Positions 8,417 through 18,462 of a stretch of 64,000 nt of DNA are shown here, piece after piece. Positions within the stretch are counted from its first letter, which is position 1. The number at the start of each line of letters is the position of its first letter. The stretch spans positions 1-64,000 of the forward strand of contig NZ_JACRGA010000009.1 in the NCBI RefSeq assembly GCF_016217785.1. The letters run 5' to 3'. Source of the DNA: Methanobacterium sp. (GTDB lineage Archaea; Methanobacteriota; Methanobacteria; Methanobacteriales; Methanobacteriaceae). The notes beneath the pieces are model-generated. The model had not been told where the DNA came from. It made no database searches and saw nothing but the letters and a program-made list of their open reading frames with translations. The position numbers and the translations under genes are program-made.

Positions 8417-11400
8417 TTATTGGTCAGTTTTATATCTTAAATTACGGAACTTAATATTAAGTAAACGCACTGAAAATCGGATGATTTCTGTGAGAAGTTG
8501 ATTTCCATCTTCTTTTAGGGATATTAAATAAAATAAATTATGTATTAGGACATTATTTTTTTCAGTAGATATTGATTCTTGGTTCAATTTCCTTAAAAAG
8601 TCTACCAAAACTCTAGCTACGGAAGATTGATCATAATTTATCAAAGTTTCAATAACTGAGATATAAGGTTGTGAAAGCAACCAATTAGATTCCTTTAAAG
8701 CCTCTAAAACAGTATCTGCATCAATAGTCATGGACTTATAGTTGAAACGTATCAATCTAATAATAGCTTTATTATAATCCGATTTTTCCAAGTTATTCCT
8801 TTCCAAACATTCGTCTAAAACAGCCTGTGTCCAAACTCCATGGAGATTGAACTCAGAATAAGCTAAACGGCGGAATGGAGCATCATCAGAGAAAAGTAGG
8901 TTACCTTCTTTAGTAGCAATTAAAATCGTGTCAACAAATGATTTACATAACAGGTCATTGTATTTAAATCTCTTTTTTCGATTGATTTTTAATGCAGCCT
9001 CACAAGGAAGAATTTCACAGTTAGATCTTACCAATTTAATTATATTTTCAACATACTCAATCCTTCTTTCAGTATCTTCAGGAGTAACATCTTGGTATAC
9101 GGGTTCACCATTATTCCAAGAGGTTGTGATATATTCTCTACCTTTATTAGCCAAAGATTCGTATAAAATTTGATTTAAAACATCCACTGAAGATTGTGCA
9201 ATACCTAGCTTTCCAAAGGTATTGACTATTACTTCACCAATCCCCAACTCTTTAATAGTTAACAAAGAAACAAGATCCACTATTAACCTAACATCATTCT
9301 TTAGAAGTACACGAGAAGATTTTTCAACTCTACTCCCAGTATAACACTTCAATGACAAATTAAATTTGTTCACAATATTAAGCCATACATCTAACACATT
9401 TGAATTCATAATTTTAGAATAGGTTCCTAGGGGAATCCATTTCTTCATAAATAAATTTTCTATGTTTTGATCTCTTTCCGCTTTATCTTTTAAGATCTTG
9501 AATAATGGTTCAAATTTATTCTCTTCGTCTTCTTCCAGTGTAAACGAACTCATACCTAAATTTTCAGGAGAATAATCAATTTTATGCATACTCTCATGGA
9601 GAGCGTGAACATATTTATTTTTGATTTCAATAATCTTTCCTTTAATAGGGGCTACAGAATTTTCATTTATTACAATTTCATCATCAACCTCTTTATCCTT
9701 CAATTTTTCAAAAAGGGGATGTGTGGAATTGATTTCATTAATTTTCAAGTTAATATCTTCATTTCTTTCTAAAACAAACCATTCATTCTGACCACGGATT
9801 TCAAGACAAACGGCAGTTCCTAAATCTACTTTTTGAGGATTAGTTTCTATATTTTTTTCTTTAGAGAAAAAATTTTGGATGTATTCTGCATGGGCTTGAT
9901 ATTCATCAAAATATTTTCTTCTCATCTCGTATAACAAATCAAGTAGAACTTCTTCATTGTAATCTCTAATGTTACAAAGCCTTATCAATGCACTAAATTG
10001 TTGCAGAGTCATCGCATTTGATGATATATGGGAATCGATAAATGAATCAACCATTTCTAAGTTATTAGAACGTAGATCAACAAAAGCTTGGTTGATTTTC
10101 ATTTCAAGATTATTTGAGTAGATTTTAAGATAATCATCAATCAGATTTTTAGCTGAATCCAAATCATCTATCTCATTGTAAATTGAAATTTCTATCTCTG
10201 AAAAGAATTTTAGGGGTTTATTATACACTTCCCTTAATTTTTTGCATATTGTGAACGCTTTGCCGATCTCGCCAGACCGGTAATAACAATCAACTAATTT
10301 ACAAGTTAAATCTGTATTTATTTCTTTATCAACAAACCTTTCATAGACTGAAGCGGCTTCTTTTAGCCTTTCGAGGTTGAAAAGTTCATCAGCAAGAAGA
10401 AGTAACTCACGAATTGAAGTGTCGTTATCTAATCTTTCTATAGCTTCATCTAAATAAGAATTTGATTCTGGTTCTTCACTTAATGTTGAGATGCGGGAAG
10501 CATATATTAAGGATGAAATATCATTTCCAGCTTTTAGTAGTGGTTTGATAACTCTTCTGGCATTTTTAAGATCCTCATTGGCAATATATAATTGTGCTAA
10601 TAGATCTCGCGCGTCGTGAGTTAATTTAGCATCATGTCCTGTTTCTAAAAAGGTTTCTAAGATTTGAATTGCCTTAGTGTAATCTTCATTATCACTAATA
10701 ACTTTTGCCAAAAATATAGGTTTTTCAGGAACTTCTTTTTCATCTAAATTCTCTAATAATATTTTAGCATCGGTATATAGGCCAATTTCATCTAATATAA
10801 ATGATTTTTTAACAATTAAGTCTGGAGAATTATCTAATTCTAAAGCAAGGTTAATATCATTCAAAGCACCATCCAAATCTCCTAAAATACGTTTAGTTGT
10901 ACTTTTATTCACGATCCATGATAATCTTGATTTTTTAGCATCTGAAGAAGATAGTTCGTCCCAAGCTTCTTGTAATAAACTACAAACTTCTTTCAATTTT
11001 TTGCTTTCTTCGATACTAACCTGATTAGAGTATACTAACAAAGGGTTTATCAGATTTTCGAGAATAACTTCACCCAGATTAGCTTTAAAATCAGGGGAAC
11101 ATTTAGAGCTATTTTTAGCTGCGATTCTAAGCCATTTTTCAGATTCTTTAAATTGTTTTCTTTCTCTTGAAATAATTCCAAGAGAATAAGCAATATCTTT
11201 GGAGTCTAATATATGATCAGGAATTTTAGATATTATCTCATTTAGATCTTGATCAGAAGAAAATATGAATATCTGATTAGCAGTAATATCTTCAGGGTTA
11301 TCGTTTAAGATTTCTTCAGCTATTTCTTCAGCTTCTTCTGATTTATTTAAAAATAAATGACCCCATCCTTTATTATACTTAGCATTTATATCATCCTTGT

Positions 11401-12187
11401 TATATTCATACGCCTGAACTAGCAAGTTCCCTGCTTCTTCATTTTTCAACAATCTATGCTTTGCCAATCCTTTAAACTTTAGGAATTCATATTTAGCAAT
11501 CTTCGGTGTCTGATCATCAAGTATATTATTCTCAATGTTATCCAAGAAAATTAGGGCCTCTTTGGGTTTGAAATTTTCCAATAATGACTTGACATAATTA
11601 AAGTTACTCTGATAGATTTCGGGTAAATCTTCAGAAATTTCAGATGATGAGATTAAATTCTGTTCTATCCTTGAATTAGATGCTAATAATTTATCAATTT
11701 TTGATTCTAAGACTTCAGTTTTGTTTATGGTTAATCCGAGTTCATAATACTCTACTAACTCCGGAAACTTCTTCAATTCGTGGCTAATATCTTCCCAAAA
11801 AAATACAGTTACAGAAAACAAACCTTTCTTTTGATGTTCTTTTGTTATTTTTCTTGCTAGTTTCTGGATTTCTGGATCTCTGAGTGCAGTAGTAGCAATA
11901 ATATATTTTGCAAGCGGTGGTTCGAAGGATTTAGCTTCTTCTACTTCTTTTAATACTTCTCTTTCCATCAGTCGATTCTTTACAAGCAAGTCTTTCTTTT
12001 TTGCTTGTATCCCAATTAAATTGCCTTTTTCATCGTGCCCATAGATATCTACACCGTTCTGCTTATGTCCTCGTCTTCCGTTCCTTTGAGCTTCTGAATC
12101 TCCAAGTAATTTCTTCCATAAATCTAAACAGATGTCTTCAAAAATATCATCATTTTTAGGAAAATTCAAGTCTGTACCCGTTGACAT
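8417..12187 (-). CDS. REase-TPR-GreAB-C-PIN conflict-system protein
   Basis: 1256 residues, read here as four parts. Residues 1-150: Mrr-like PD-(D/E)xK nuclease with GVDIYGHDEKGNLIGIQAKK (Asp and QxK catalytic pattern). About 190-760: many tetratricopeptide-like helical repeats. About 785-860: GreA/GreB C-terminal fold with HPLFEKLKDKEVDDEIVINE and APIKGKIIEI. About 1080-1130: PIN-like nuclease with FVDTILIAT, GNLLFSDDAPFRRLAYSEF and GVWTQAVLDECL. TPR-GreAB-C-PIN proteins are known from comparative genomics as effectors in NTP-dependent conflict systems; the extra N-terminal nuclease is notable. It is the last gene of the restriction operon, 23 bases after hsdR, which suggests it backs up restriction, perhaps by RNA cleavage. 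Domain limits are by eye. Confidence 0.72.
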   Translation of the reverse strand: MSTGTDLNFPKNDDIFEDICLDLWKKLLGDSEAQRNGRRGHKQNGVDIYGHDEKGNLIGIQAKKKDLLVKNRLMEREVLKEVEEAKSFEPPLAKYIIATTALRDPEIQKLARKITKEHQKKGLFSVTVFFWEDISHELKKFPELVEYYELGLTINKTEVLESKIDKLLASNSRIEQNLISSSEISEDLPEIYQSNFNYVKSLLENFKPKEALIFLDNIENNILDDQTPKIAKYEFLKFKGLAKHRLLKNEEAGNLLVQAYEYNKDDINAKYNKGWGHLFLNKSEEAEEIAEEILNDNPEDITANQIFIFSSDQDLNEIISKIPDHILDSKDIAYSLGIISRERKQFKESEKWLRIAAKNSSKCSPDFKANLGEVILENLINPLLVYSNQVSIEESKKLKEVCSLLQEAWDELSSSDAKKSRLSWIVNKSTTKRILGDLDGALNDINLALELDNSPDLIVKKSFILDEIGLYTDAKILLENLDEKEVPEKPIFLAKVISDNEDYTKAIQILETFLETGHDAKLTHDARDLLAQLYIANEDLKNARRVIKPLLKAGNDISSLIYASRISTLSEEPESNSYLDEAIERLDNDTSIRELLLLADELFNLERLKEAASVYERFVDKEINTDLTCKLVDCYYRSGEIGKAFTICKKLREVYNKPLKFFSEIEISIYNEIDDLDSAKNLIDDYLKIYSNNLEMKINQAFVDLRSNNLEMVDSFIDSHISSNAMTLQQFSALIRLCNIRDYNEEVLLDLLYEMRRKYFDEYQAHAEYIQNFFSKEKNIETNPQKVDLGTAVCLEIRGQNEWFVLERNEDINLKINEINSTHPLFEKLKDKEVDDEIVINENSVAPIKGKIIEIKNKYVHALHESMHKIDYSPENLGMSSFTLEEDEENKFEPLFKILKDKAERDQNIENLFMKKWIPLGTYSKIMNSNVLDVWLNIVNKFNLSLKCYTGSRVEKSSRVLLKNDVRLIVDLVSLLTIKELGIGEVIVNTFGKLGIAQSSVDVLNQILYESLANKGREYITTSWNNGEPVYQDVTPEDTERRIEYVENIIKLVRSNCEILPCEAALKINRKKRFKYNDLLCKSFVDTILIATKEGNLLFSDDAPFRRLAYSEFNLHGVWTQAVLDECLERNNLEKSDYNKAIIRLIRFNYKSMTIDADTVLEALKESNWLLSQPYISVIETLINYDQSSVARVLVDFLRKLNQESISTEKNNVLIHNLFYLISLKEDGNQLLTEIIRFSVRLLNIKFRNLRYKTDQ

Positions 12188-12210
12188 AAAACCCCTTCAG
12201 TTTGTTTAAT

Positions 12211-15200
12211 TTAAGTTGCAACCCACTCTTCACAAACACGGTTAGCTTGTTCCAATACTGTTTTAACTGCTAATTTTTGTTTGTCTGGCGGATAACCATA
12301 TTGTTTAAGTATTCTCTTAACTGCAACCCTCATTTTGGCCTGTACACTTTCTCTTAATGTCCAATCAATGGTTATATTACTTTTTATAGCTTTGACTAAT
12401 TCCATAGCTATTTCACGTAGTGTATCATCTCCAAGGACATGCACGGCACTATCATTCACTCCGAGAGCATCATAAAAAGCTAATTCATATTCAGTTAATC
12501 CTAAATCGTCTCCTCTATTCTGTGCTTCCTTCATTTTCTTTGCAAGCGCGATGAGTTCCTCAATAACTGCTACAGCTTCGATATTTCGATTGTGGTATTG
12601 ATTTATGGTTTTTTCTAACATATCCGCAAATGAACGCGCTTCGATAACATTTTTACGAGAAATACTATTTATTTCATCATTAAGAAGTCGTTTAAGAAGT
12701 TCAGCAGCAGTATTCTTGTGTTCCATGTCCTTAACTTCCAGAAGGAACTCATCGGATAATATGGATATGTCTGGTTTTTTTAGTCCAGCTAATTGGAAGA
12801 GATCCAATACTTCATCTGATATTAATGCCGTGGATAAGATCTGTTGGATAGCTAAATCCACATCTTCTACTTCTCCTCCGGGTGGATTTGTAATCTTTAC
12901 GATGTAGTTTTTCACGGCTTTGAAGAATGCTAAATCGTCCCTAATTCGCATAGCCTGAGGGTGAGGTACTGCTAAGGAGAAAGCTTTAGAAAGTTCATTT
13001 ACATATTTTAGGCAGCGTTTTTTACCGTCCTCTTGACCTAAAACAAAGTCCGCCCCATCCCGCATGAGCTTTAATTTCTCGCTAGTGTTTGCTTTATGGA
13101 AACCTTGGTATCGGAATCCATAGAAGAGACCTATCACTATCTCATATTTTTCCATCAATATTGCAACAGCCTGCTCTTGGTCAAATGCAATCTCTCCACG
13201 CCCACCACCATCAGTGTACTGAGACAAAGCCTTTTTTAGTTCGGTAGCGATTCCAAGATAATCAACAATGAGTCCACCTTCTTTGTCCTTGTAGACTCGG
13301 TTTACACGAGCTATTGTCTGCATTAATCCATGGCCTTGCATAGGTTTGTCAATGTACATGGTATTTAAACTGGGAACATCAAATCCAGTGAGCCACATGT
13401 CTCTAACAATTACCAATTTAATTGGTGAGTTGGGATCCCTGAAAGTATCTCCTAATTGCTTTCTTCGTGGCTTGTTGCGAATATGTGGTTGCCAGTCTAA
13501 TGGATCAGTGGCACTCCCTGTCATGACCACTTTTAAAAAGCCGTGCATATCGTCATCGTTGTGCCATTCAGGTCTGAGCTTGACAATTTCTTTGTATAAT
13601 TCTATGCATATGCGTCGACTCATGCACACAACCATACCTTTACCATCCATGGCATCGAGTCTTTCTTCAAAATGGCGTATTAAATCCTTAGCTACTCGTT
13701 TTATTCGTGTTTGACTACCAACAACGGCTTCCATTCTAGCCCATTTACTTTTGAGCTTTTCTTGCCTTTCCATCTCTTGTCCTTCGGTAATGAAATCAAA
13801 TTGAGGATCAATATGTTGTTTCTCCTCTTCCTTAAGATCCAACTTAACCAGACGGTTCTCATAATAGATGCGGACTGTTGCTCCATCTTCTACGGCCTGT
13901 TCAATATCATAAATGTCTATGTAGTTACCAAATACTGCAACTGTATTTTTATCCCCACGTTCAAGTGGGGTGCCTGTAAAACCAATAAATGAGGCATTTG
14001 GTAGAGCATCTCGCATGTGCCTGGCGAATCCATCGATGAAGTCATATTGTGAACGGTGGGCCTCATCAGCAATAACTACAATATTTCTCCTTTCGGAAAG
14101 AGTAGGATATTCAGTCCCTTTTTCTGGAAGGAATTTTTGAATAGTTGTAAATACAATTCCACCACTAGAAACTTGCAATAGTTCCTGAAGGTGGTCCCGG
14201 TTTTCTGCCTGCACTGGTTCCTGCCTTAATATATTTTGAGAAGCTTTGAAAGTGCCAAATAATTGGTCATCCAAATCGTTACGATCAGTTAAAACAACTA
14301 AAGTGGGATTATCCATTTCTAGTACTAACTTTCCAGCATAAAATGCCATAATTAGGCTCTTACCTGATCCTTGAGTATGCCAAACAACACCGCACCTATG
14401 ATCCCCTTCAGGACCAGCTGCCTCTATCGTGGCATCTACAGCTTTATTCACGGCATGGTACTGATGATAAGCTGCAAGTTTTTTCTTTATTATAGCATCT
14501 GAATCATCGTAGACAATAAAATGATGAATTAAATCCAATAAGACTTTTTTATTGAACATGCCTCTTATGAGAACTTCCATCTCCAACATAGTAAGCAATG
14601 CATCCTTTTCTCCACTGATGGTTTTCCATGGCATAAAACGTTGATAATCACTGGTTAAGGTACCTGCACGAGCTTCCATACCATCTGAAATCATTAAAAT
14701 CTCATTAAAATGGAATAGAGACGGAATCTGAGATTTGTATGTTTGCAGTTGTTGGTATGCTTTATTGAGTGTAGCTTTTTCATCTGCGGGATTTTTAAGC
14801 TCAATAACAACTAAAGGTAGACCATTAACAAAAAGAATTATATCTGGACGGCGATTATTGTCATTTTCTATGATTGTAAACTGGTTAATAGCTGTAAAGA
14901 TGTTGTTTTCAGGTTTTTGGAAGTCAAAAAGCCATACTTTATCATATACTATTCTACCATCTTGACGGTATTCAACAGTGATTCCATCCGTTAAAAACTG
15001 ATGGAATTGAAGGTTGTTAGTTATAATGTCAGGACTGTTAGAACGAATTACTTTTTTCACAGCTTCTTCCTTGGCTGTGGGGGGAATATCTGGATTCAAA
15101 AGATAAATAGCATCTCTCAGCCTTTCAGTTATAACCACATCACTGTAGAGCTCCCGCATGGGGGTGGGGCTATCAGGCGAGATGTCAGGGCCATGGAGGA

Positions 15201-15270
15201 TTTCGTATCCCATTTCAGAGAGGATATTAAGGGCCATTTGTTCAATTGAATCCTCGTTGAGATTATTCAT
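12211..15270 (-). CDS. hsdR: type I restriction enzyme, R (motor/nuclease) subunit
   Basis: 1019 residues, usual size for EcoR124-type HsdR. The nuclease domain (about 140-185) shows PDIILFVNGLPLVVIELKNP with the Asp and ExK catalytic residues. Superfamily 2 motor: Walker A VVWHTQGSGKSLIM (about 295-308), TDRNDLDDQLF, DEAH box VIADEAHRSQ (about 400), FIGFTGTPLERGD, DMWLTGFDVPSLNTMYID and QTIARVNRV. The C-terminal helical domain docks on HsdM. It translocates DNA and cuts at a distance when the HsdMS complex finds an unmodified site. Its start overlaps the end of the DUF3644 gene by eight bases, so the two are probably co-translated. Confidence 0.96.
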   Translation of the reverse strand: MNNLNEDSIEQMALNILSEMGYEILHGPDISPDSPTPMRELYSDVVITERLRDAIYLLNPDIPPTAKEEAVKKVIRSNSPDIITNNLQFHQFLTDGITVEYRQDGRIVYDKVWLFDFQKPENNIFTAINQFTIIENDNNRRPDIILFVNGLPLVVIELKNPADEKATLNKAYQQLQTYKSQIPSLFHFNEILMISDGMEARAGTLTSDYQRFMPWKTISGEKDALLTMLEMEVLIRGMFNKKVLLDLIHHFIVYDDSDAIIKKKLAAYHQYHAVNKAVDATIEAAGPEGDHRCGVVWHTQGSGKSLIMAFYAGKLVLEMDNPTLVVLTDRNDLDDQLFGTFKASQNILRQEPVQAENRDHLQELLQVSSGGIVFTTIQKFLPEKGTEYPTLSERRNIVVIADEAHRSQYDFIDGFARHMRDALPNASFIGFTGTPLERGDKNTVAVFGNYIDIYDIEQAVEDGATVRIYYENRLVKLDLKEEEKQHIDPQFDFITEGQEMERQEKLKSKWARMEAVVGSQTRIKRVAKDLIRHFEERLDAMDGKGMVVCMSRRICIELYKEIVKLRPEWHNDDDMHGFLKVVMTGSATDPLDWQPHIRNKPRRKQLGDTFRDPNSPIKLVIVRDMWLTGFDVPSLNTMYIDKPMQGHGLMQTIARVNRVYKDKEGGLIVDYLGIATELKKALSQYTDGGGRGEIAFDQEQAVAILMEKYEIVIGLFYGFRYQGFHKANTSEKLKLMRDGADFVLGQEDGKKRCLKYVNELSKAFSLAVPHPQAMRIRDDLAFFKAVKNYIVKITNPPGGEVEDVDLAIQQILSTALISDEVLDLFQLAGLKKPDISILSDEFLLEVKDMEHKNTAAELLKRLLNDEINSISRKNVIEARSFADMLEKTINQYHNRNIEAVAVIEELIALAKKMKEAQNRGDDLGLTEYELAFYDALGVNDSAVHVLGDDTLREIAMELVKAIKSNITIDWTLRESVQAKMRVAVKRILKQYGYPPDKQKLAVKTVLEQANRVCEEWVAT

Positions 15271-16348
15271 ATTTTCTCCGTTTGCTCATGTCATTATAAC
15301 ATTCTGGTCGGTTTTTTAACCAAATTTCATCCATATCTACATTTAATAATTCTTCCTTTATTTTTTTGATAGCCTTATGAGAATATTGTGGATGTTTTGC
15401 TTTTCCAAAAGTAAATTCTTTATAACATTCTGGGTCCTTTTTTAAGTTCATATGTTTTAGAAGAGCTGTTAATTTAGGTGATGTGAGTCCTACCCGCTTT
15501 GCAAGCTTTTTATGGGGTAAATTATAGAATCCGGAATGATCGACTGTCTTTAAAGCTACTGTTGTAGCTCCGGGTGTTCCTTCAGGGACTACTTGTACCG
15601 GAATACCTTCTTTTTTGGTGAATCTCAACGAAATGTTGTGACCAGTACCATCTGTTGTAAAATTTATAGCTGCAGCTCCTGGAAATAAATCTTTCCAGCT
15701 AATGCCGTCTTTTAGTTGATCAGCCATTTTATTTAAATAACTTTCACTAGGTTGGAGAGTTTCACCCCTTAATGTTTTATCGAAAATCGTTAGTGCTCTT
15801 AATTTAACAGTTGCTTCCGTTTTTCTCCTAGAGCCCGGATACAGAAGTTTTTTCACTTCTTCTAGTTCTGTTTCAAAAAAAGTATCAATATCAAGAGGAG
15901 GGGTAGTTGAGATGGGTAAAACTCTTTCAGGTAGTTCTTCTGTAAGATCTTTTTGAAAAACATCATTTAAAATGTCCTTAAACAGAGTTAAACCGGCCTG
16001 AGAGTGTAAATATAGTTGTTGTTCCGATACTTCTATCATATAATGTTGAGCTGCATCTCTTAAAGCGTTGATAGCTTGAATGGTAAGAGCTTGTTCATCT
16101 GTAATGATTTTATTGGATATACTTGTTCTCACGCATTTATCAAAACCATATGTCTCTCTTTGCCTCTTTTTTCGTATTTTACCTCCTTTATGAAGAATAG
16201 AAGCTTTCATTAAAAGTTCAAAAGAATGATCAAGTAAAATTAAGACAGCTTCGACTCTACCTCTATCCCATGGCCTATTAAAATGATCTATACTTAGAAT
16301 TAATGAATTTATGGCCCTTTCTAGAAGTAAACGGACTTCTTTTTTCAT
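15263..16348 (-). CDS. DUF3644 family HEPN-type protein in restriction operon
   Basis: 361 residues. The N-terminal half is helical and contains INALRDAAQHYMIE (about 93-106); the R-x4-H in RDAAQH matches the catalytic motif of HEPN ribonucleases, and the surrounding text matches DUF3644. The C-terminal half (about 240-330) reads as a small winged-helix-like region (LTSPKLTALLKHMNLKKD). HEPN proteins often act as toxic RNases in defence islands. Placed between hsdS and hsdR with a 7-base gap and an 8-base overlap, it must be translated with the restriction subunits. A role as an abortive back-up is inference. Confidence 0.78.
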   Translation of the reverse strand: MKKEVRLLLERAINSLILSIDHFNRPWDRGRVEAVLILLDHSFELLMKASILHKGGKIRKKRQRETYGFDKCVRTSISNKIITDEQALTIQAINALRDAAQHYMIEVSEQQLYLHSQAGLTLFKDILNDVFQKDLTEELPERVLPISTTPPLDIDTFFETELEEVKKLLYPGSRRKTEATVKLRALTIFDKTLRGETLQPSESYLNKMADQLKDGISWKDLFPGAAAINFTTDGTGHNISLRFTKKEGIPVQVVPEGTPGATTVALKTVDHSGFYNLPHKKLAKRVGLTSPKLTALLKHMNLKKDPECYKEFTFGKAKHPQYSHKAIKKIKEELLNVDMDEIWLKNRPECYNDMSKRRKYE

Positions 16349-16355
16349 ATTTTAT

Positions 16356-17606
16356 TCATCTCACAACTCTAATTTTTCCTGTCATTAATTTAGGTAGGAG
16401 TGAATCACGGATTTTTGTTAGATTATCATTTTCTAATATTAAATTTTCAATTTTTTTTTCCATAGGGCTAACAAAATCATTGAACTGTTTATCAACCTCT
16501 TCGTTAGGAACTAAAACTTTTAAATCATCTAAATCTTTACGAGTTATGGCATTAAATACCGTTCCACTACCCATAGAATCTTCTTCGGTGAAAATATTCT
16601 TTAATTGATATAATAAAAATGATTGAAAGTCCTTTTCATGCCTGATTGCACTGAGACCCCTCCCGATTACTATTTTGGACTTAGCAATATTTATTCTACC
16701 TACAGGAGCTCTTACACTAAATAAAATATCTCCATATTCTGCAATTTTATTTTCAACTGTACAGAACATCTTGTCAGTTGGAAATCTTTTTCCAAAATTG
16801 GTAACTCCTTGGTGGAATGGCAAACCTTTTCCTTCTTCATTGTAGAATTCAGATTTAGGAGATTGGCCCATTGTGATATTACAAATATTTTTCAACTTTT
16901 TTACTTTCCATCCCACAGGAATTTCACCCACCTCAGAATCTACCATTTCCCCATCGCTGGACTTGTAGGGTTGTCCGTTCTTATCGGGAAATTCGAAGTG
17001 GATGAACCAGTGCCGGAAGAGAGTTTGTGCGATTTCTTCGAGAGTTCTGTTCATCTCATGGTTGAGTTCAATTTTTTGGTCAAGAGCAGCAAGGAAGTTA
17101 CTGATGGCTTTTTGTTCATTTAAATTTGGAAAAGAAAATTCTAGATCAGAAAGGTAATTCCAAGAGGCCCTTGGCATTCTAGTGCCTTCTGAAGACTGTG
17201 TAGCTATATCAATGATAATAGGATTAGCAAAGAAGTAAAATAAAAACCCATTATCATTATTGTCCTTTTTGTCAATCACAAAAATGTCGGTGGAACATAC
17301 ACCATCAAAATTAGGTCTATAAACTTTTCTAAAATATGGTCTTAATTTCCCAAATAAAATTTGCCCTTTATTAAAAACTAACTTACCACTTTTAACATCA
17401 GATGAACTGCCTATTCCATTTAGTTTGAGTATTCCTTCGGCGATATGTTCTAAACCTAAGTAGGGCCTAACATCATTTTCATTAGGGTAAAAAGATTTTC
17501 TTACCAGTTTGCACACATCTTTAATCCTTTTTACTTCCCAATCTTCAGGAATCAATCCTATTTCGGTTTTTTTAAAATTATGTAGGTACATCATTTCACA
17601 TACCAT
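16356..17606 (-). CDS. hsdS: type I restriction enzyme, S (specificity) subunit
   Basis: 416 residues with the classic duplicated layout: target recognition domain 1 begins TEIGLIPEDWEVKRIKDVCK, central spacer helix LAALDQKIELNHEMNRTLEE, domain 2 begins VGEIPVGWKVKKLKNICNIT, and a closing helix ends IRDSLLPKLMTGKIRV. Each domain binds half of a bipartite DNA site, which sets methylation and cleavage specificity. The first in-frame ATG overlaps the preceding HEPN gene; internal ATGs at 17594 and 17591 are equally plausible starts. The first recognition domain includes an NDNG-rich stretch that is probably a variable loop. Confidence 0.95.
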   Translation of the reverse strand: MVCEMMYLHNFKKTEIGLIPEDWEVKRIKDVCKLVRKSFYPNENDVRPYLGLEHIAEGILKLNGIGSSSDVKSGKLVFNKGQILFGKLRPYFRKVYRPNFDGVCSTDIFVIDKKDNNDNGFLFYFFANPIIIDIATQSSEGTRMPRASWNYLSDLEFSFPNLNEQKAISNFLAALDQKIELNHEMNRTLEEIAQTLFRHWFIHFEFPDKNGQPYKSSDGEMVDSEVGEIPVGWKVKKLKNICNITMGQSPKSEFYNEEGKGLPFHQGVTNFGKRFPTDKMFCTVENKIAEYGDILFSVRAPVGRINIAKSKIVIGRGLSAIRHEKDFQSFLLYQLKNIFTEEDSMGSGTVFNAITRKDLDDLKVLVPNEEVDKQFNDFVSPMEKKIENLILENDNLTKIRDSLLPKLMTGKIRVVR

Positions 17607-18462
17607 TAATCGTTTGGAAATGATTCAAAAGTGCTTCTTCATAAATTTCAAATAAATCATAGAGATTTAAACTGTAACTAATCCCCACAAGTTTTTTTTG
17701 AGCACTATAACAGCACACATCACCAATACTACCATTAACTGGGTGAGAGTATATTCTACCATCATGAACAAAATTGCTTCTTTTCTGATATAAATAATCT
17801 AAAACAAAATTTAATTGATCATTGATTTTATCTGGGTTTGATTTTAAATAACATCCATGTTTAGGGTAGCATTTACCGGTATCCAAAAAACATTGCTTTA
17901 ATTTATAACAAGATGGAACAATAGAGTTCCCTTTAGTCTTTCTTAAACTAGTTTTTCCAGCTTTATATAGTAAAAGATTTTGACTTTTGACGGTGTTTAT
18001 AACATTTTTACTTTTAAAATGAGATATCATTCTTAGTTTAGTATCTTCTGCCAAGTTTTCTTTGAAAAATGCTTTGAAAAGGCGGTTTTTTTCTTTGCCT
18101 CGATTTGATTTAAATTGCATTGCAGCTTCTATGGAAATGCAAAGATAAAGAAATTTATCTGGTGGGTCATTGAAATTTTCTGTTCTCATATAAATTAAAA
18201 CTGATGCTAAAAAACGGTGATATGCCTCTAAGTCCTCGAAATTTTCAATTAAATTTACAAACTCTTGTTCATATGTATCATTTTGCAAAAAATCCAAAAA
18301 ATTTTGTAAAACTTCTTTATCTCCATCTATTTCCTGTTTAGGATCTAAAAATGGACTTAAAATTCGTATTTGGGATGGACTAAGTTTCTTCTTTCTTTCT
18401 TTATAATCATCCTCAATTTTGGTGCGTATTACCTCTGGAAATATTAAATTATTAGACATCAT
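17596..18462 (-). CDS. HEPN-like protein embedded in restriction operon
   Basis: 288 residues, family not recognised with certainty. The C-terminal part has YLYQKRSNFVHDGRIYS (about 221-237), whose RSNFVH is the R-x4-H motif of Apea-type HEPN domains. The mid-region has five cysteines in CYKLKQCFLDTGKCYPKHGC, a possible metal site. N-terminal half: charged helices. It overlaps the hsdM stop by eleven bases and the hsdS start by eleven, so the four are one translation-coupled unit. Possible roles are toxin, regulator or protection factor; the sequence does not decide. Confidence 0.65.
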   Translation of the reverse strand: MMSNNLIFPEVIRTKIEDDYKERKKKLSPSQIRILSPFLDPKQEIDGDKEVLQNFLDFLQNDTYEQEFVNLIENFEDLEAYHRFLASVLIYMRTENFNDPPDKFLYLCISIEAAMQFKSNRGKEKNRLFKAFFKENLAEDTKLRMISHFKSKNVINTVKSQNLLLYKAGKTSLRKTKGNSIVPSCYKLKQCFLDTGKCYPKHGCYLKSNPDKINDQLNFVLDYLYQKRSNFVHDGRIYSHPVNGSIGDVCCYSAQKKLVGISYSLNLYDLFEIYEEALLNHFQTINGM

